A stretch of DNA of 64,000 bases from Streptomyces taklimakanensis (GTDB lineage: Bacteria > Actinomycetota > Actinomycetes > Streptomycetales > Streptomycetaceae). The translations under genes were made by a program, and so were the position numbers. Where the stretch lies: contig NZ_WIXO01000001.1 of assembly GCF_009709575.1 (NCBI RefSeq), positions 682,001 to 746,000 on the forward strand, read 5' to 3'. The first letter of the stretch is position 1, and each line of letters begins with the position of its first letter. Of the stretch, positions 45,467 through 53,635 are shown one piece after another. The notes beneath the pieces are model-generated. The model was given only the letters and a program-made list of their open reading frames with translations. It was not told the DNA's origin and did no database searches.

Positions 45467-46525
45467 GTGGGCGCCAGCCTCAAGGACGTGGCCGCACGGG
45501 CCGGAGTGTCGGTCAAGACCGTCTCCAACGTGGTGAACGGCTACACGTACGTGACCCCGCACACCCGGGAGAAGGTGGAGAAGGCGCTGGCCGAGTTGGA
45601 CTACCGGCCCAACCTCTCCGCGCGCAACCTCCGCCGCGGCCGCACCGGTGTGATCGCCCTGGCCCTGCCGGAGTTGGACGCCCCGTACTTCGCCGAGCTG
45701 TCGCGGTTCGTCATCGAGGCCGCCGCCGAGCGCGGCTGGACGGTATTGATCGACCAGACCGACGGCCTGGCCGACCGCGAGCGCCAGGTGCTCCAGGGCA
45801 TCCGCGAACAGCTCATCGACGGACTGATCTTCAGCCCCGTCACCGTCGGCCGCGAGGAGCTGTCCGCCCGCACCGACAGCACCCCGCTGGTGCTGCTCGG
45901 CGAGCGCATCCTGGACGGGCCCACCCACCACGTGGCCATCGACAACCAGCGCGCCGCCCGCGAGATGACCGAACACCTGATCTCGTTGGGCCACACCCGC
46001 ATCGGCGCCATCGGCGCCCAGGACAACCCCAGCGCCAACACCGCCCACCTCCGACTGGCCGGGTACCGGCAGGCGCTCGCGGCCGCCGGCCTCCCCTACG
46101 ACGAGCGGCTGGTGCCCGTCACCCCGGCCTACCACCGGGCCGACGGCGCCGCGTTGATGCGCCGCCTGCTGGCGTCGGACGAGCCCCCGCAGGCCGTCTT
46201 CTGCTTCAACGACCTGCTGGCCCTCGGCGCGCTGCGCACCGCCCTGTCCGCCGGGCTGCGGGTGCCGCGGGACGTTGCCGTGGCGGGATTCGACGACATC
46301 GAGGACGGCCGCTACAGCACCCCGACGCTGACCACCGTCTCCCCCGACAAGGAGCGGATCGCCCGCACCGCCGTGGAACTGCTGGACGCGCGCATCGGCG
46401 GCAACGGGCGCGGCGGACGGCGAGCGGCGGAGGCCGCCGTGCCCGAGGTGACGGAGGTGGAGGCGGAGTACCGACTGGTGGTGCGGGAGAGCACGGCCGG
46501 AACCGCCGGAACGTCCGGGGCGTGA
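45467..46525 (+). CDS. LacI-family regulator of arabinoside utilisation
   Basis: A 352-residue LacI-type repressor with N-terminal helix-turn-helix (SLKDVAARAGVSVKTVSNVV) and hinge (YRPNLSARNLRRGRTG), then a periplasmic-binding-like domain (HVAIDNQRAAREMTEHLISL, AVFCFNDLLALGALR, VAVAGFDDIEDGRY). The start is GTG 45467, since GGAGGTGA stands seven bases upstream. It is divergent from the GH51-ABC operon and probably responds to arabinose or an arabino-oligosaccharide. Confidence 0.9.
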   Translation: MGASLKDVAARAGVSVKTVSNVVNGYTYVTPHTREKVEKALAELDYRPNLSARNLRRGRTGVIALALPELDAPYFAELSRFVIEAAAERGWTVLIDQTDGLADRERQVLQGIREQLIDGLIFSPVTVGREELSARTDSTPLVLLGERILDGPTHHVAIDNQRAAREMTEHLISLGHTRIGAIGAQDNPSANTAHLRLAGYRQALAAAGLPYDERLVPVTPAYHRADGAALMRRLLASDEPPQAVFCFNDLLALGALRTALSAGLRVPRDVAVAGFDDIEDGRYSTPTLTTVSPDKERIARTAVELLDARIGGNGRGGRRAAEAAVPEVTEVEAEYRLVVRESTAGTAGTSGA

Positions 46526-46581
46526 CGCGGGGCCCGTGTCGTGCCCCGGCCGCCGGCGGGCGCCGGACGACGGTCCGTCGG

Positions 46582-48288
46582 TCAGTCCTCGGGCAGCTCC
46601 ACCGGGGCGATCTCGTCGTAGACGTCCCCCGGGCCGGGGTTGGCCGGGTCGGTGGTGCCGCCGAGGTGGCGCATCACGCCCCACACGGCGTTGATCGCCG
46701 TCTGCACCGCGCCCTCGGCCCAGCCGGCCGTCCAGGAGATGTCGTCGCCGGCCAGGAAGATGCCGCGCTTGTCCTCGGGCAGCCGGTCCTGGACGAAGTG
46801 GGTGAACAGTCGCCGCTGGTAGCGGTAGTGGCCCGGCAGGTTCGCCTTGAAGGCCCCCATGAAGTACGGCTCGTTCTCCCAGGAGACGGTGACCGGGTTG
46901 CCGATGATGTGCTTGCGGATGTCGACGTCCGGATAGATCTCCCGCAGCGACTTCAGCATGACCTCCAGCCGCTCCTGGGGGCTGAGCGGCAGCCACTTCA
47001 GGGAGTCGTCGCACCAGGTGTAGGAGAGGCACATCACGGCCGGCCTGTCCGGACCGTCGTCCAGGAGGTAGGTGCCGCGGGTCATGCGGTCGGTGAGCGT
47101 CATGCTCATCACGTCCCGGCCCGTGCGCTCGTCCTTGTCCAGCCAGAACGGCCGGTCCACCGGCACGAACAGCTTGGACGACTCCATGTAGTGGGTGCGC
47201 TCGATCGCCGTCCAGTGGTCGATGGGGAACAGCTCGTCGTCACAGTCGATCTTCGACAGCAGCATCCACGACTGGGCGGTGAAGATCGCGGCCCGGTAGG
47301 TGCGCACGTCACCGGTCGCGTCGGTGACGGTGATGCGGTTGCCCGCCGTGCGGTGCAGTCGGGTCACGGCCGGACGCGGTTCGCCGCCGTGCAGGGACTT
47401 CAGCGAGGTGCCCAGCGGCCAGTGCACCAGCTTGGCGGGCTCGCGTTCCCACAGCCGCAGCGGAAGCTGCTGGCTGCCGCCGACGATGCCGCGGTGGTCG
47501 TCGTCGGCGCCGGTGTAGACGACCCGCAGGATCTCCAGGATGGAGTTGGGGAAGTCGGTGTCCCAGCCGCCGGTGCCGAAGCCGACCTGACCGAATATCT
47601 CGCGGTGACGGAAGGAGGAGAACGCCGGGGAGTCGCACAGGAAGCCGTAGAAGGTCTGGTTGTCCAGCTTCTCCACCAGGCGCGACCAGATCTCGCGGAT
47701 GCGCGGCACGTCGCGGGTGCGGATGGCCCTCTGCATGTCGGAGAAGTCCGCGCCCTCCTCCAGGCAGGCGTTCCACGCCTCCATCACCTGGTGGTAGACC
47801 TCCGGCAAGTCGTCCAGGGTGCGGGCGTAGTGGCTCTCGCCCTTGAGGTCGACGACGGTGGAGGGGGTGTCGGGGGCCAGCGGGTTGGGAAACGGCTTCG
47901 TCTCCAACCCGACCAGGTTCGCGTAGTGCCAGAAGGCGGTCGAGGACGGCGGGAAGCGCATCGCGCCCATCTCGGCGGTCAGCTCGGGGTCGCAGCCGTC
48001 GAAGCGGGCCGTGCGCAGCCGTCCGCCGATCCGGTCCGCCTCGTAGACCACCGGCTTCAGACCCATCTTCATCAGCTCGTAGGCGGCGACGATCCCCGAC
48101 AGCCCGCCGCCGATCACCGCGACCTCGGTGCCGTGCTCGGCCGCGGGCACCTGACCGATGCCGGCGGGGTGGGCGAGGTGGTCGTCGTAGGCGAAGGGGA
48201 AGTCCGGGCCGAACATCGTGATGGGCGGCTCGGTCCGCGCCTCGGCGTGCTGCTCGTCGTGGACGGCGGTGGGCACGGTGGAGGTCAT
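46582..48288 (-). CDS. Flavin monoamine / L-amino-acid oxidase
   Basis: A 568-residue FAD amine oxidase. It has the dinucleotide loop VAVIGGGLSGIVAAYELMKM, the GGRLRT motif, EMGAMRFPPSS, and the C-terminal FAD site GIFLAGDDISWTAGWAEGAV. The GAMRFP segment marks the branch of bacterial L-amino-acid oxidases and tryptophan 2-monooxygenases. The latter make indole-3-acetamide, and a nitrilase-type hydrolase gene just upstream could process an amide product. Which amino acid is used cannot be read from sequence. The flanking Lrp regulator agrees with an amino-acid inducer. Confidence 0.88.
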   Translation of the reverse strand: MTSTVPTAVHDEQHAEARTEPPITMFGPDFPFAYDDHLAHPAGIGQVPAAEHGTEVAVIGGGLSGIVAAYELMKMGLKPVVYEADRIGGRLRTARFDGCDPELTAEMGAMRFPPSSTAFWHYANLVGLETKPFPNPLAPDTPSTVVDLKGESHYARTLDDLPEVYHQVMEAWNACLEEGADFSDMQRAIRTRDVPRIREIWSRLVEKLDNQTFYGFLCDSPAFSSFRHREIFGQVGFGTGGWDTDFPNSILEILRVVYTGADDDHRGIVGGSQQLPLRLWEREPAKLVHWPLGTSLKSLHGGEPRPAVTRLHRTAGNRITVTDATGDVRTYRAAIFTAQSWMLLSKIDCDDELFPIDHWTAIERTHYMESSKLFVPVDRPFWLDKDERTGRDVMSMTLTDRMTRGTYLLDDGPDRPAVMCLSYTWCDDSLKWLPLSPQERLEVMLKSLREIYPDVDIRKHIIGNPVTVSWENEPYFMGAFKANLPGHYRYQRRLFTHFVQDRLPEDKRGIFLAGDDISWTAGWAEGAVQTAINAVWGVMRHLGGTTDPANPGPGDVYDEIAPVELPED

Positions 48289-48394
48289 GGGGTGGTTCTC
48301 TCCTGACGGGACGTGGCGGACCGGGCCCGGGGGTGACCGGGCCGGGTTCTGACGGAGGCCCCCGGTGGGGTCGACCGGGTGGGCGAGGCGGAGT

Positions 48395-49207
48395 TCAGAC
48401 GAGGGAGGCGTACAGCTCGGGGCGGCGGTCGCGCAGGTACGGGTTGCCCGCGCGCGACGCTCCCAGCCGCGCCGGGTCGACGTCCGCGACGACCAGGTCC
48501 TCCCCCGCGCCCGCGCGGGCGCGGACCGTCCCGTCGGGCGCCGCCAGACAGCTCAACCCGGTGAAGGTGACCGCGTCGCCTCCCTCGCCCTCGGTTCCGC
48601 AGCGGTTGGCGTAGGCGATGTAGAGCTGGCTTTCGAAGGCGCGCGCCGGCAGGAGGGTCTCGGCGACGATCTCGTACGGCCGCATCAGCGCGGTCGGCAC
48701 CAGCAGCAGCTCGGTCCCGGCCAGGGCGTGGGCGCGGACGGTCTCGGGGAACTCCACGTCGTAACAGACCAGCAGCCCGACGCGGACACCGTCGAGGACG
48801 GCCTGGACCACGGGGACGTCGCCCCGGTCGAAGCGGGCGGTCTCGAAATCTCCGTACAGGTGGGTCTTGCGGTAGTTGGCGAGCCGGTCGCCGTCGGTAC
48901 CGACGAGCTGGACGGAGTTGTACACCCGGTCGCCGTCACGCTCGGGGTAGCCGTAGGCGACGGCGACTCCGTGCTCGACGGCGACGCGGGCCACGGCCTC
49001 GGCTCCGGGCCCGTCGGCGGGCTCGGCCAGCTCCGCCACCCTCTCGCCGAGCGCGTACCCGGTCAGGTACAGCTCGGAGGCGACCAGCAGCCGGGCTCCT
49101 TCGGCGGCGGCCCGGCGGGCGGCGCGGTCGAGGGCGTCCAGACTCTCCGCGGTGGAGCCGGGGACACCGCCGGGGCCCTGGAGCAGCGCGGTGCGCAGCG
49201 GCGTCAT
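48395..49207 (-). CDS. Nitrilase-superfamily carbon-nitrogen hydrolase
   Basis: A 270-residue nitrilase-fold amidase with the complete triad: Glu45 (ASELYLTGY), Lys114 (NYRKTHLYG) and Cys148 (LLVCYDVEFPE). The motif around Cys (CYDVEFPE) is that of aliphatic amidases/N-carbamoylases rather than true nitrilases. It lies 106 bases upstream of the amine-oxidase gene on the same strand, so oxidase and amidase are likely made together and may act in sequence on an amino acid. Confidence 0.88.
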   Translation of the reverse strand: MTPLRTALLQGPGGVPGSTAESLDALDRAARRAAAEGARLLVASELYLTGYALGERVAELAEPADGPGAEAVARVAVEHGVAVAYGYPERDGDRVYNSVQLVGTDGDRLANYRKTHLYGDFETARFDRGDVPVVQAVLDGVRVGLLVCYDVEFPETVRAHALAGTELLLVPTALMRPYEIVAETLLPARAFESQLYIAYANRCGTEGEGGDAVTFTGLSCLAAPDGTVRARAGAGEDLVVADVDPARLGASRAGNPYLRDRRPELYASLV

Positions 49208-49387
49208 GGGACCTCTCGGTTCGTCGTCACCGTGCCCGGATGGGACCGGCACGGGCCTGTGAGCTGGGACGATTCGACGGTACGGCCCCCTTGCCGAGCA
49301 CCACAAGCCTCACTCGTTGCGCACCGGAGAACGGTTCGTTGCGTCTTTCGCCTCCGACGCGTCGATTCGTTGCGCGCCCCCGGACCC

Positions 49388-49843
49388 TCAGGCGGGTGAT
49401 CCCGAACCGTAGCGGCGCAGCAGCGGAGAGAGCACGAGCACCGACCTGGTGCGCTCCACGAACGGCTCCCCCGCGATCCTCTCCAGCACCCGCTCGAAGT
49501 GCCGCATGTCGGAGGCGAAGACCTGCACGATGGCGTCGGCGTCCCCGGTGACGGTCGAGGCCGAGACCACCTCCGGGTAGCGCTCCAGGCCACGGCGGAT
49601 GTCCTCGGGCGAGGTGTTGCTGCGGCAGTACATCTCGATGAAACCCTCGGTCTCCCAGCCGAGCGCCACCGGGTCCACCCGCACGGTGAACCCGGTGATC
49701 GCCCCCTGCTCGCGCAGCCGGTCCACCCGGCGCTTGACGGCCGGAGCGGACAGCCCGACCTCGGCACCGATGTCGGCGTAGGAGCGGCGGGCGTCCTCGG
49801 CGAGGGCGTGGACGATACGTTCGTCGAGCTGGTTCAGTCGCAC
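49388..49843 (-). CDS. Lrp/AsnC-family regulator
   Basis: A 151-residue Lrp/AsnC protein: helix-turn-helix LDERIVHALAEDARRSYADI, then GLSAPAVKRRVDRLREQGAI, and a RAM effector domain (FVRV-type GFTVRVDPVALGWETEGFI, VTGDADAIVQVFASDM). The GTG 49843 start gives the standard MRLNQLDE beginning. It is 180 bases upstream of the amidase gene on the same strand and probably controls the amidase-oxidase pair in response to an amino acid. Confidence 0.92.
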   Translation of the reverse strand: MRLNQLDERIVHALAEDARRSYADIGAEVGLSAPAVKRRVDRLREQGAITGFTVRVDPVALGWETEGFIEMYCRSNTSPEDIRRGLERYPEVVSASTVTGDADAIVQVFASDMRHFERVLERIAGEPFVERTRSVLVLSPLLRRYGSGSPA

Positions 49844-50233
49844 TGCGGGTGGACCACTTCTTCCGTGCGGGCGGTACGAGCGGGCGCCGCGCCCCGCGCG
49901 GCTCCCCGGCAGCGAAGTACAGCACACCCGACCCGTGCCGGATCCCCCGGCGGGCCGGGAGCCGCGGCGCGAACGGCCGGGGAACCTTCACCGAACCGTC
50001 ACACGGTCCGGCGGCACCGTTCGGGGGGAGCCCATGTCCGAACTTCCGGACATCCCTTCCGTCCACATGTCCGCGAACCGGGCATTCCCCATGCGCCGAC
50101 ACCGGCGCGACGACCTCGCCCCGGTTCCTTCCGCGCCCCTCTCACTGGCGACCTGGAGACGGACCTCTATACGGTGTGGCCCGTCTCTATACGCTGTGAC
50201 CCGGCAGGCGGAGTCGGACGCGGGGGAGGAAAC
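49844..50233. promoter_or_regulatory. Intergenic region with promoter-proximal direct repeats
   Basis: A 390-base gap between the Lrp gene and the secretion/toxin-like module. TCTATACGGTGTGGCCC (50166-50182) and TCTATACGCTGTGACCC (50186-50202) are direct repeats 20 bases apart, two helical turns, ending 31 bases before the first gene. They could be two regulator sites or duplicated -10 elements (TATACG). Nothing else is recognised. Confidence 0.5.
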
Positions 50234-50689
50234 ATGACGTTCGACGAGGAGTGGAACCAACTGGTGACGGCCGCCGCCGAGCGGAAGGCCACGAGCATGC
50301 GCCTGAACCGGCTCGACGGCGGCGGCGGAGGCGGCGTCTCGACGTCGTCCGGCGAACTCGCGGTGACACAGAAGGACCTGGCCGCCGTCGGGGACGCGGC
50401 GTTCGACCTCCATGAGCGGCTGCGCAAGGACGGCGACCACGCCCGGGAGAGCAGCACCCGCGCGGCCGCGGGCCTGAAGGGCGACTTCGAGATCGGCGAC
50501 GCCCTGGACCACGTCGCCACCCGGTGGCAGGAACAGCTGCGCACCCTCACCGACGCCTGCGCCCACATCTCCAACCACATGGAGTACAGCAACAGCGCCC
50601 ACGCCAACGACGAACAGCACATCGGCTCGCTGTTCAACAGCGTCTCCGCGCTCGACGAGGGCTTCGACGAGAGGACCCGGCTCGCGTGA
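50234..50689 (+). CDS. Small helical WXG100-like partner protein
   Basis: A 151-residue, mostly helical, cytoplasmic-looking protein without signal peptide. The size, the charged helices and the W-containing ATRWQEQLRTLTDAC segment recall ESX/WXG100-type chaperone or substrate proteins, though no strict WxG is present. ATG 50234 has a perfect GGGGGAGGA site. Its stop overlaps the start of the DUF6571 gene (GTGA), a typical arrangement for a secreted large protein and its small partner. The function is inferred only from this arrangement. Confidence 0.6.
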   Translation: MTFDEEWNQLVTAAAERKATSMRLNRLDGGGGGGVSTSSGELAVTQKDLAAVGDAAFDLHERLRKDGDHARESSTRAAAGLKGDFEIGDALDHVATRWQEQLRTLTDACAHISNHMEYSNSAHANDEQHIGSLFNSVSALDEGFDERTRLA

Positions 50690-52989
50690 AGCTCGACGCC
50701 CTCCGCCACGCCGACTTCTCCAGGCTCAACGCGGCCGTCACCGACTGGTCGGAGATGGTCGACAAGCTGAGCACCCTGAAGGACGACGCCCGAACGCAGC
50801 TCAAGGGCAAGGCCGACAAGGCCGACTGGACCGGCTGGAACGCCGCCGTCACCCGCGAGTTCGTCGCCAAGACCGTCGGCGAGTTCGGCGACGCCCACAC
50901 CCAGGCCACCTCCATCCGCAACATCCTCCGGGACACCCACGACGAGTTGGTGGAGTACCGCCGACAGCTCAACGACGCCATCGAACGCGGCCTGAAGAAG
51001 AACCTGACCGTCATCGGCAACTCCGACGGCAGCTTCACGGTCACCATGAACATCCACCCCGACCGCGCCGCCGAGGGCACCGACGTCCCCGACCACACCC
51101 CCGAGGACGTCACCGCCCTCCGCGACGAGGTCCAGGGCATCCTCACCAAGGCCGCCGAGAGCGACTCCAGCGCCGCCAGGGCGCTCAGGGCACTGGCCGA
51201 CCAGACCCCCTACGGGTTCTCCGACGCCTCCTACGCCGACCGTGACGCCGCCGCCGAGGCCCTGGAGGCCGCCGACCGAGCCGCCGAACTCGCCGAGGAC
51301 CCGGGGGACATGACCCCCGAGGAGTTCGACGAGTTCAACTCCACCCTGGCGCGGTACAAGGACGACAGCCTCTTCGCCGAACGGTTCGCGACCGCGTTGG
51401 GCCCCCGGGGCGTGCTCGACTTCTGGACGGGCGTCAACGACCTGCACACGAACACGCAGCTCATCCAGGCCCGGATGGACAAGTACGGCGACCTGCAGGA
51501 GAACCTCGGTCTGACCCTGGCCAACGCCACCCGGTCCGACAGCGCCGCCATGCAGCGCTGGGAGCGGGACATGGTCGGCCTGACCGGCGAGTACGTCCCG
51601 AGCAAGGACAGCCCCCGGGCCGTGGGCGCCCAGGTGATGAGCAACCTGATGCGCTGGGGCGACTTCGACGACACGTTCCTGAAGAACTACGGCGACGAAC
51701 TCGTCCGGGTCGAGAAGGAGCGCAGCCACAACGGCCGGAGCGCGGAACTGGCCTGGCACTTCCCTCTGGGGCCGATGCTCAACCGGACGGGTACCGACGG
51801 CGGTTCGGACCCGATGACGGGCTTCATGATGGCGCTGGGTAAGAGCCCGGAGGCCGCCACCGACTTCTTCAACGGCACCTTCGTCACCAAGGACGAGGAC
51901 CACGACTTCACTCGGGACACCGACGGCAACGGCAAGGAGGGCAAGGTCGGCCTGTCCGTCTTCCAGTACCTCTTCGAGGAGCGGGACTGGCCGAAGGAGT
52001 ACGACTCCGAGTTCGAGGAGAGCATCGCCGGGCAGAACGCCCTGGGGTGGGCCCTGGAGGCCGCGGCGACCGGCCACCCGGCCGGCGAACAGCCCGGCCC
52101 GGACCTCCCCCCGCACAGCCCGGAGCAGGCCCGGCTGGTGGAGCAGATCGTCAGCTCCATCTCCGACGACACCGAACGGCTCACCGGACGTGGCTACCTG
52201 TCCGACAGTATGGGCCAGATCGCGGCGGAGTACCTGCCCGACATCAACCGGGCCACCGCCGACGACACATACGGCAACACCAACCTGCTCTTCCCCGTCG
52301 CCGGCACCGCCGCCGAGATGGACCACAGCGACGTCACACGCTTCCTCATCAGTGTGGGGCAGAACGACGAGGGGTACTCGAAGATCGAAATGGGCCAGAA
52401 AGCCTACATGACGAATCTTTTCGACTACCACCTGAATTCCGAAATCCCGGACGACAGGCGCTACCCGCACGACGCCGAGGACACGGTCAAGGAAATCGCA
52501 CGGCGATCCGGTGAGATCAGCGGGACCTTGGCCATCGGCCGCCAAGAGGCGGTTCTGGGAGAAGCGCACCAGAAAGACGAAGACTACAAGAAGTCGATGG
52601 GCCAGGTGAAGAACATCATTTCCGGGACCATCGGCACCGGCATCGGCGTGGGGACGAGCTTCATCGCGACACCCGCCGGAGGGGCCGTTGCGGGTGGAAC
52701 CGCCGGCACCGTCAGCAGCGTCGTCTTGGAGCAGATTTTCGGTGCGGTCGAGCCAAGCAACCTCAAGGAGGCCGGGGACAACGTCAACGCCCGATGGGAA
52801 AGAGCCATGGAGAACAGCACAACACACGGACAACTGGCCGCCAAACAAGTCGCCGAGGCGGGCGACAAGCCGTACGCGAACCAGATCGCCGACTGGGTGA
52901 GGGACGGCAATGAGATCGGCTTCTCCATTGCTTCCGACAATGCCAGGAGAATGGCAGACGATCTCCAAACAAAAATACCCAACCAATAA
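50686..52989 (+). CDS. DUF6571-type large protein (possible type VII-linked toxin)
   Basis: A 767-residue protein whose N-terminal about 120 residues are helical (LRHADFSRLNAAVTDWSEMV, TGWNAAVTREFVAKTVGEFG) and match the DUF6571 family of Streptomyces. A long middle follows, with MNIHPDRAAEGT and repeated Asp/Glu-rich helices. Near residues 640-690 lies a glycine-rich hydrophobic stretch (IISGTIGTGIGVGTSFIATP), the only membrane-like part. The start is GTG 50686, coupled to the upstream gene. From about 52.3 kb base composition becomes less GC-rich, and this continues into the next gene, hinting that the C-terminal end and the lipoprotein were acquired together. Confidence 0.65.
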   Translation: MKLDALRHADFSRLNAAVTDWSEMVDKLSTLKDDARTQLKGKADKADWTGWNAAVTREFVAKTVGEFGDAHTQATSIRNILRDTHDELVEYRRQLNDAIERGLKKNLTVIGNSDGSFTVTMNIHPDRAAEGTDVPDHTPEDVTALRDEVQGILTKAAESDSSAARALRALADQTPYGFSDASYADRDAAAEALEAADRAAELAEDPGDMTPEEFDEFNSTLARYKDDSLFAERFATALGPRGVLDFWTGVNDLHTNTQLIQARMDKYGDLQENLGLTLANATRSDSAAMQRWERDMVGLTGEYVPSKDSPRAVGAQVMSNLMRWGDFDDTFLKNYGDELVRVEKERSHNGRSAELAWHFPLGPMLNRTGTDGGSDPMTGFMMALGKSPEAATDFFNGTFVTKDEDHDFTRDTDGNGKEGKVGLSVFQYLFEERDWPKEYDSEFEESIAGQNALGWALEAAATGHPAGEQPGPDLPPHSPEQARLVEQIVSSISDDTERLTGRGYLSDSMGQIAAEYLPDINRATADDTYGNTNLLFPVAGTAAEMDHSDVTRFLISVGQNDEGYSKIEMGQKAYMTNLFDYHLNSEIPDDRRYPHDAEDTVKEIARRSGEISGTLAIGRQEAVLGEAHQKDEDYKKSMGQVKNIISGTIGTGIGVGTSFIATPAGGAVAGGTAGTVSSVVLEQIFGAVEPSNLKEAGDNVNARWERAMENSTTHGQLAAKQVAEAGDKPYANQIADWVRDGNEIGFSIASDNARRMADDLQTKIPNQ

Positions 52990-53056
52990 CCCGATCAACG
53001 GACAGTGCATCCATGCGAGACTGACGCTCCATCGGGCGGGAAATAATCAAAACACC

Positions 53057-53584
53057 ATGAAGTCAAGGGCAAGATTCGGAGCAGCATTCCTCGGAATACT
53101 GGCAACCACTCTCGGCCTTTCCGCATGCGCAGAGAAAGAGGAAAGGGGGTACGAAATCCCCAGTTCTTTGTGCGGAACAGCCATACAGGCCGAAACCCTG
53201 AAACCCCTCATGCCGCCGGGGAAAGAAATGAACACGGAGACCTCTTCACTCGTGGAGGGAGTCAAAAGGTGCCGTGTATTCGTGGACGGAGATCAGGTGC
53301 TCTCCGCCAGTATCGACTGGCGGGAAGAGGGGCAATCACTGACTGACGCTGCGTCCCTTGTCCCCGGGGTCGACCCCGGGGACAAGGAAACAGATGACGG
53401 GCACTACCTCTACTCGGCCTTCGGAGCCATCGGAGAGGTCGCCTGCCCCAACCCACGGAAACCTGACAGAAAACTTTTTGTGACAGCCTTGAGCAGGGAG
53501 GACGAGGCCCCCGGCGAAGCGGCGATGAAGGAGTTCATCGCCGCCTACGCCGAGACCGTCGCGAAGTCCGACGAGTGCACCTGA
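53057..53584 (+). CDS. Putative lipoprotein after DUF6571 gene
   Basis: A 175-residue lipoprotein: signal core AAFLGILATTLGLSAC with the lipobox cysteine, then a soluble domain with three further cysteines (SLCGTA, KRCRVF, VACPNP) and a late KSDECT. The family is unknown but resembles small Streptomyces DUF3558-like lipoproteins. ATG 53057 lacks a good ribosome-binding site, and the leader is AT-rich. As the last gene of the module it could be a receptor, or an immunity-like lipoprotein for the upstream large protein. It contains an unusual 32-bp perfect palindrome. Confidence 0.7.
   Translation: MKSRARFGAAFLGILATTLGLSACAEKEERGYEIPSSLCGTAIQAETLKPLMPPGKEMNTETSSLVEGVKRCRVFVDGDQVLSASIDWREEGQSLTDAASLVPGVDPGDKETDDGHYLYSAFGAIGEVACPNPRKPDRKLFVTALSREDEAPGEAAMKEFIAAYAETVAKSDECT
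53356..53387. repeat. 32-bp perfect palindrome inside lipoprotein gene
   Basis: Arms starting CCCTTGTCCCCGGGG and mirrored to CCCCGGGGACAAGGG-type sequence meet at GTCGAC with no loop. It encodes LVPGVDPGDK. It is far stronger than chance and lies in a gene of otherwise lower GC. Confidence 0.85.
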
Positions 53585-53592
53585 GCCCGTGA

Positions 53593-53623
53593 GGGCGCCT
53601 TCCGCGCCACGCGGAGGGCGCCC
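53593..53623. terminator. Bidirectional hairpin between convergent genes
   Basis: 14-bp stem with one G-T pair (GGGCGCCTTCCGCG / CGCGGAGGGCGCCC) and loop CCA, between the lipoprotein stop (53584) and the permease stop (53636). It could terminate both transcripts. Confidence 0.75.
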
Positions 53624-53635
53624 GCCCGAACGCGG

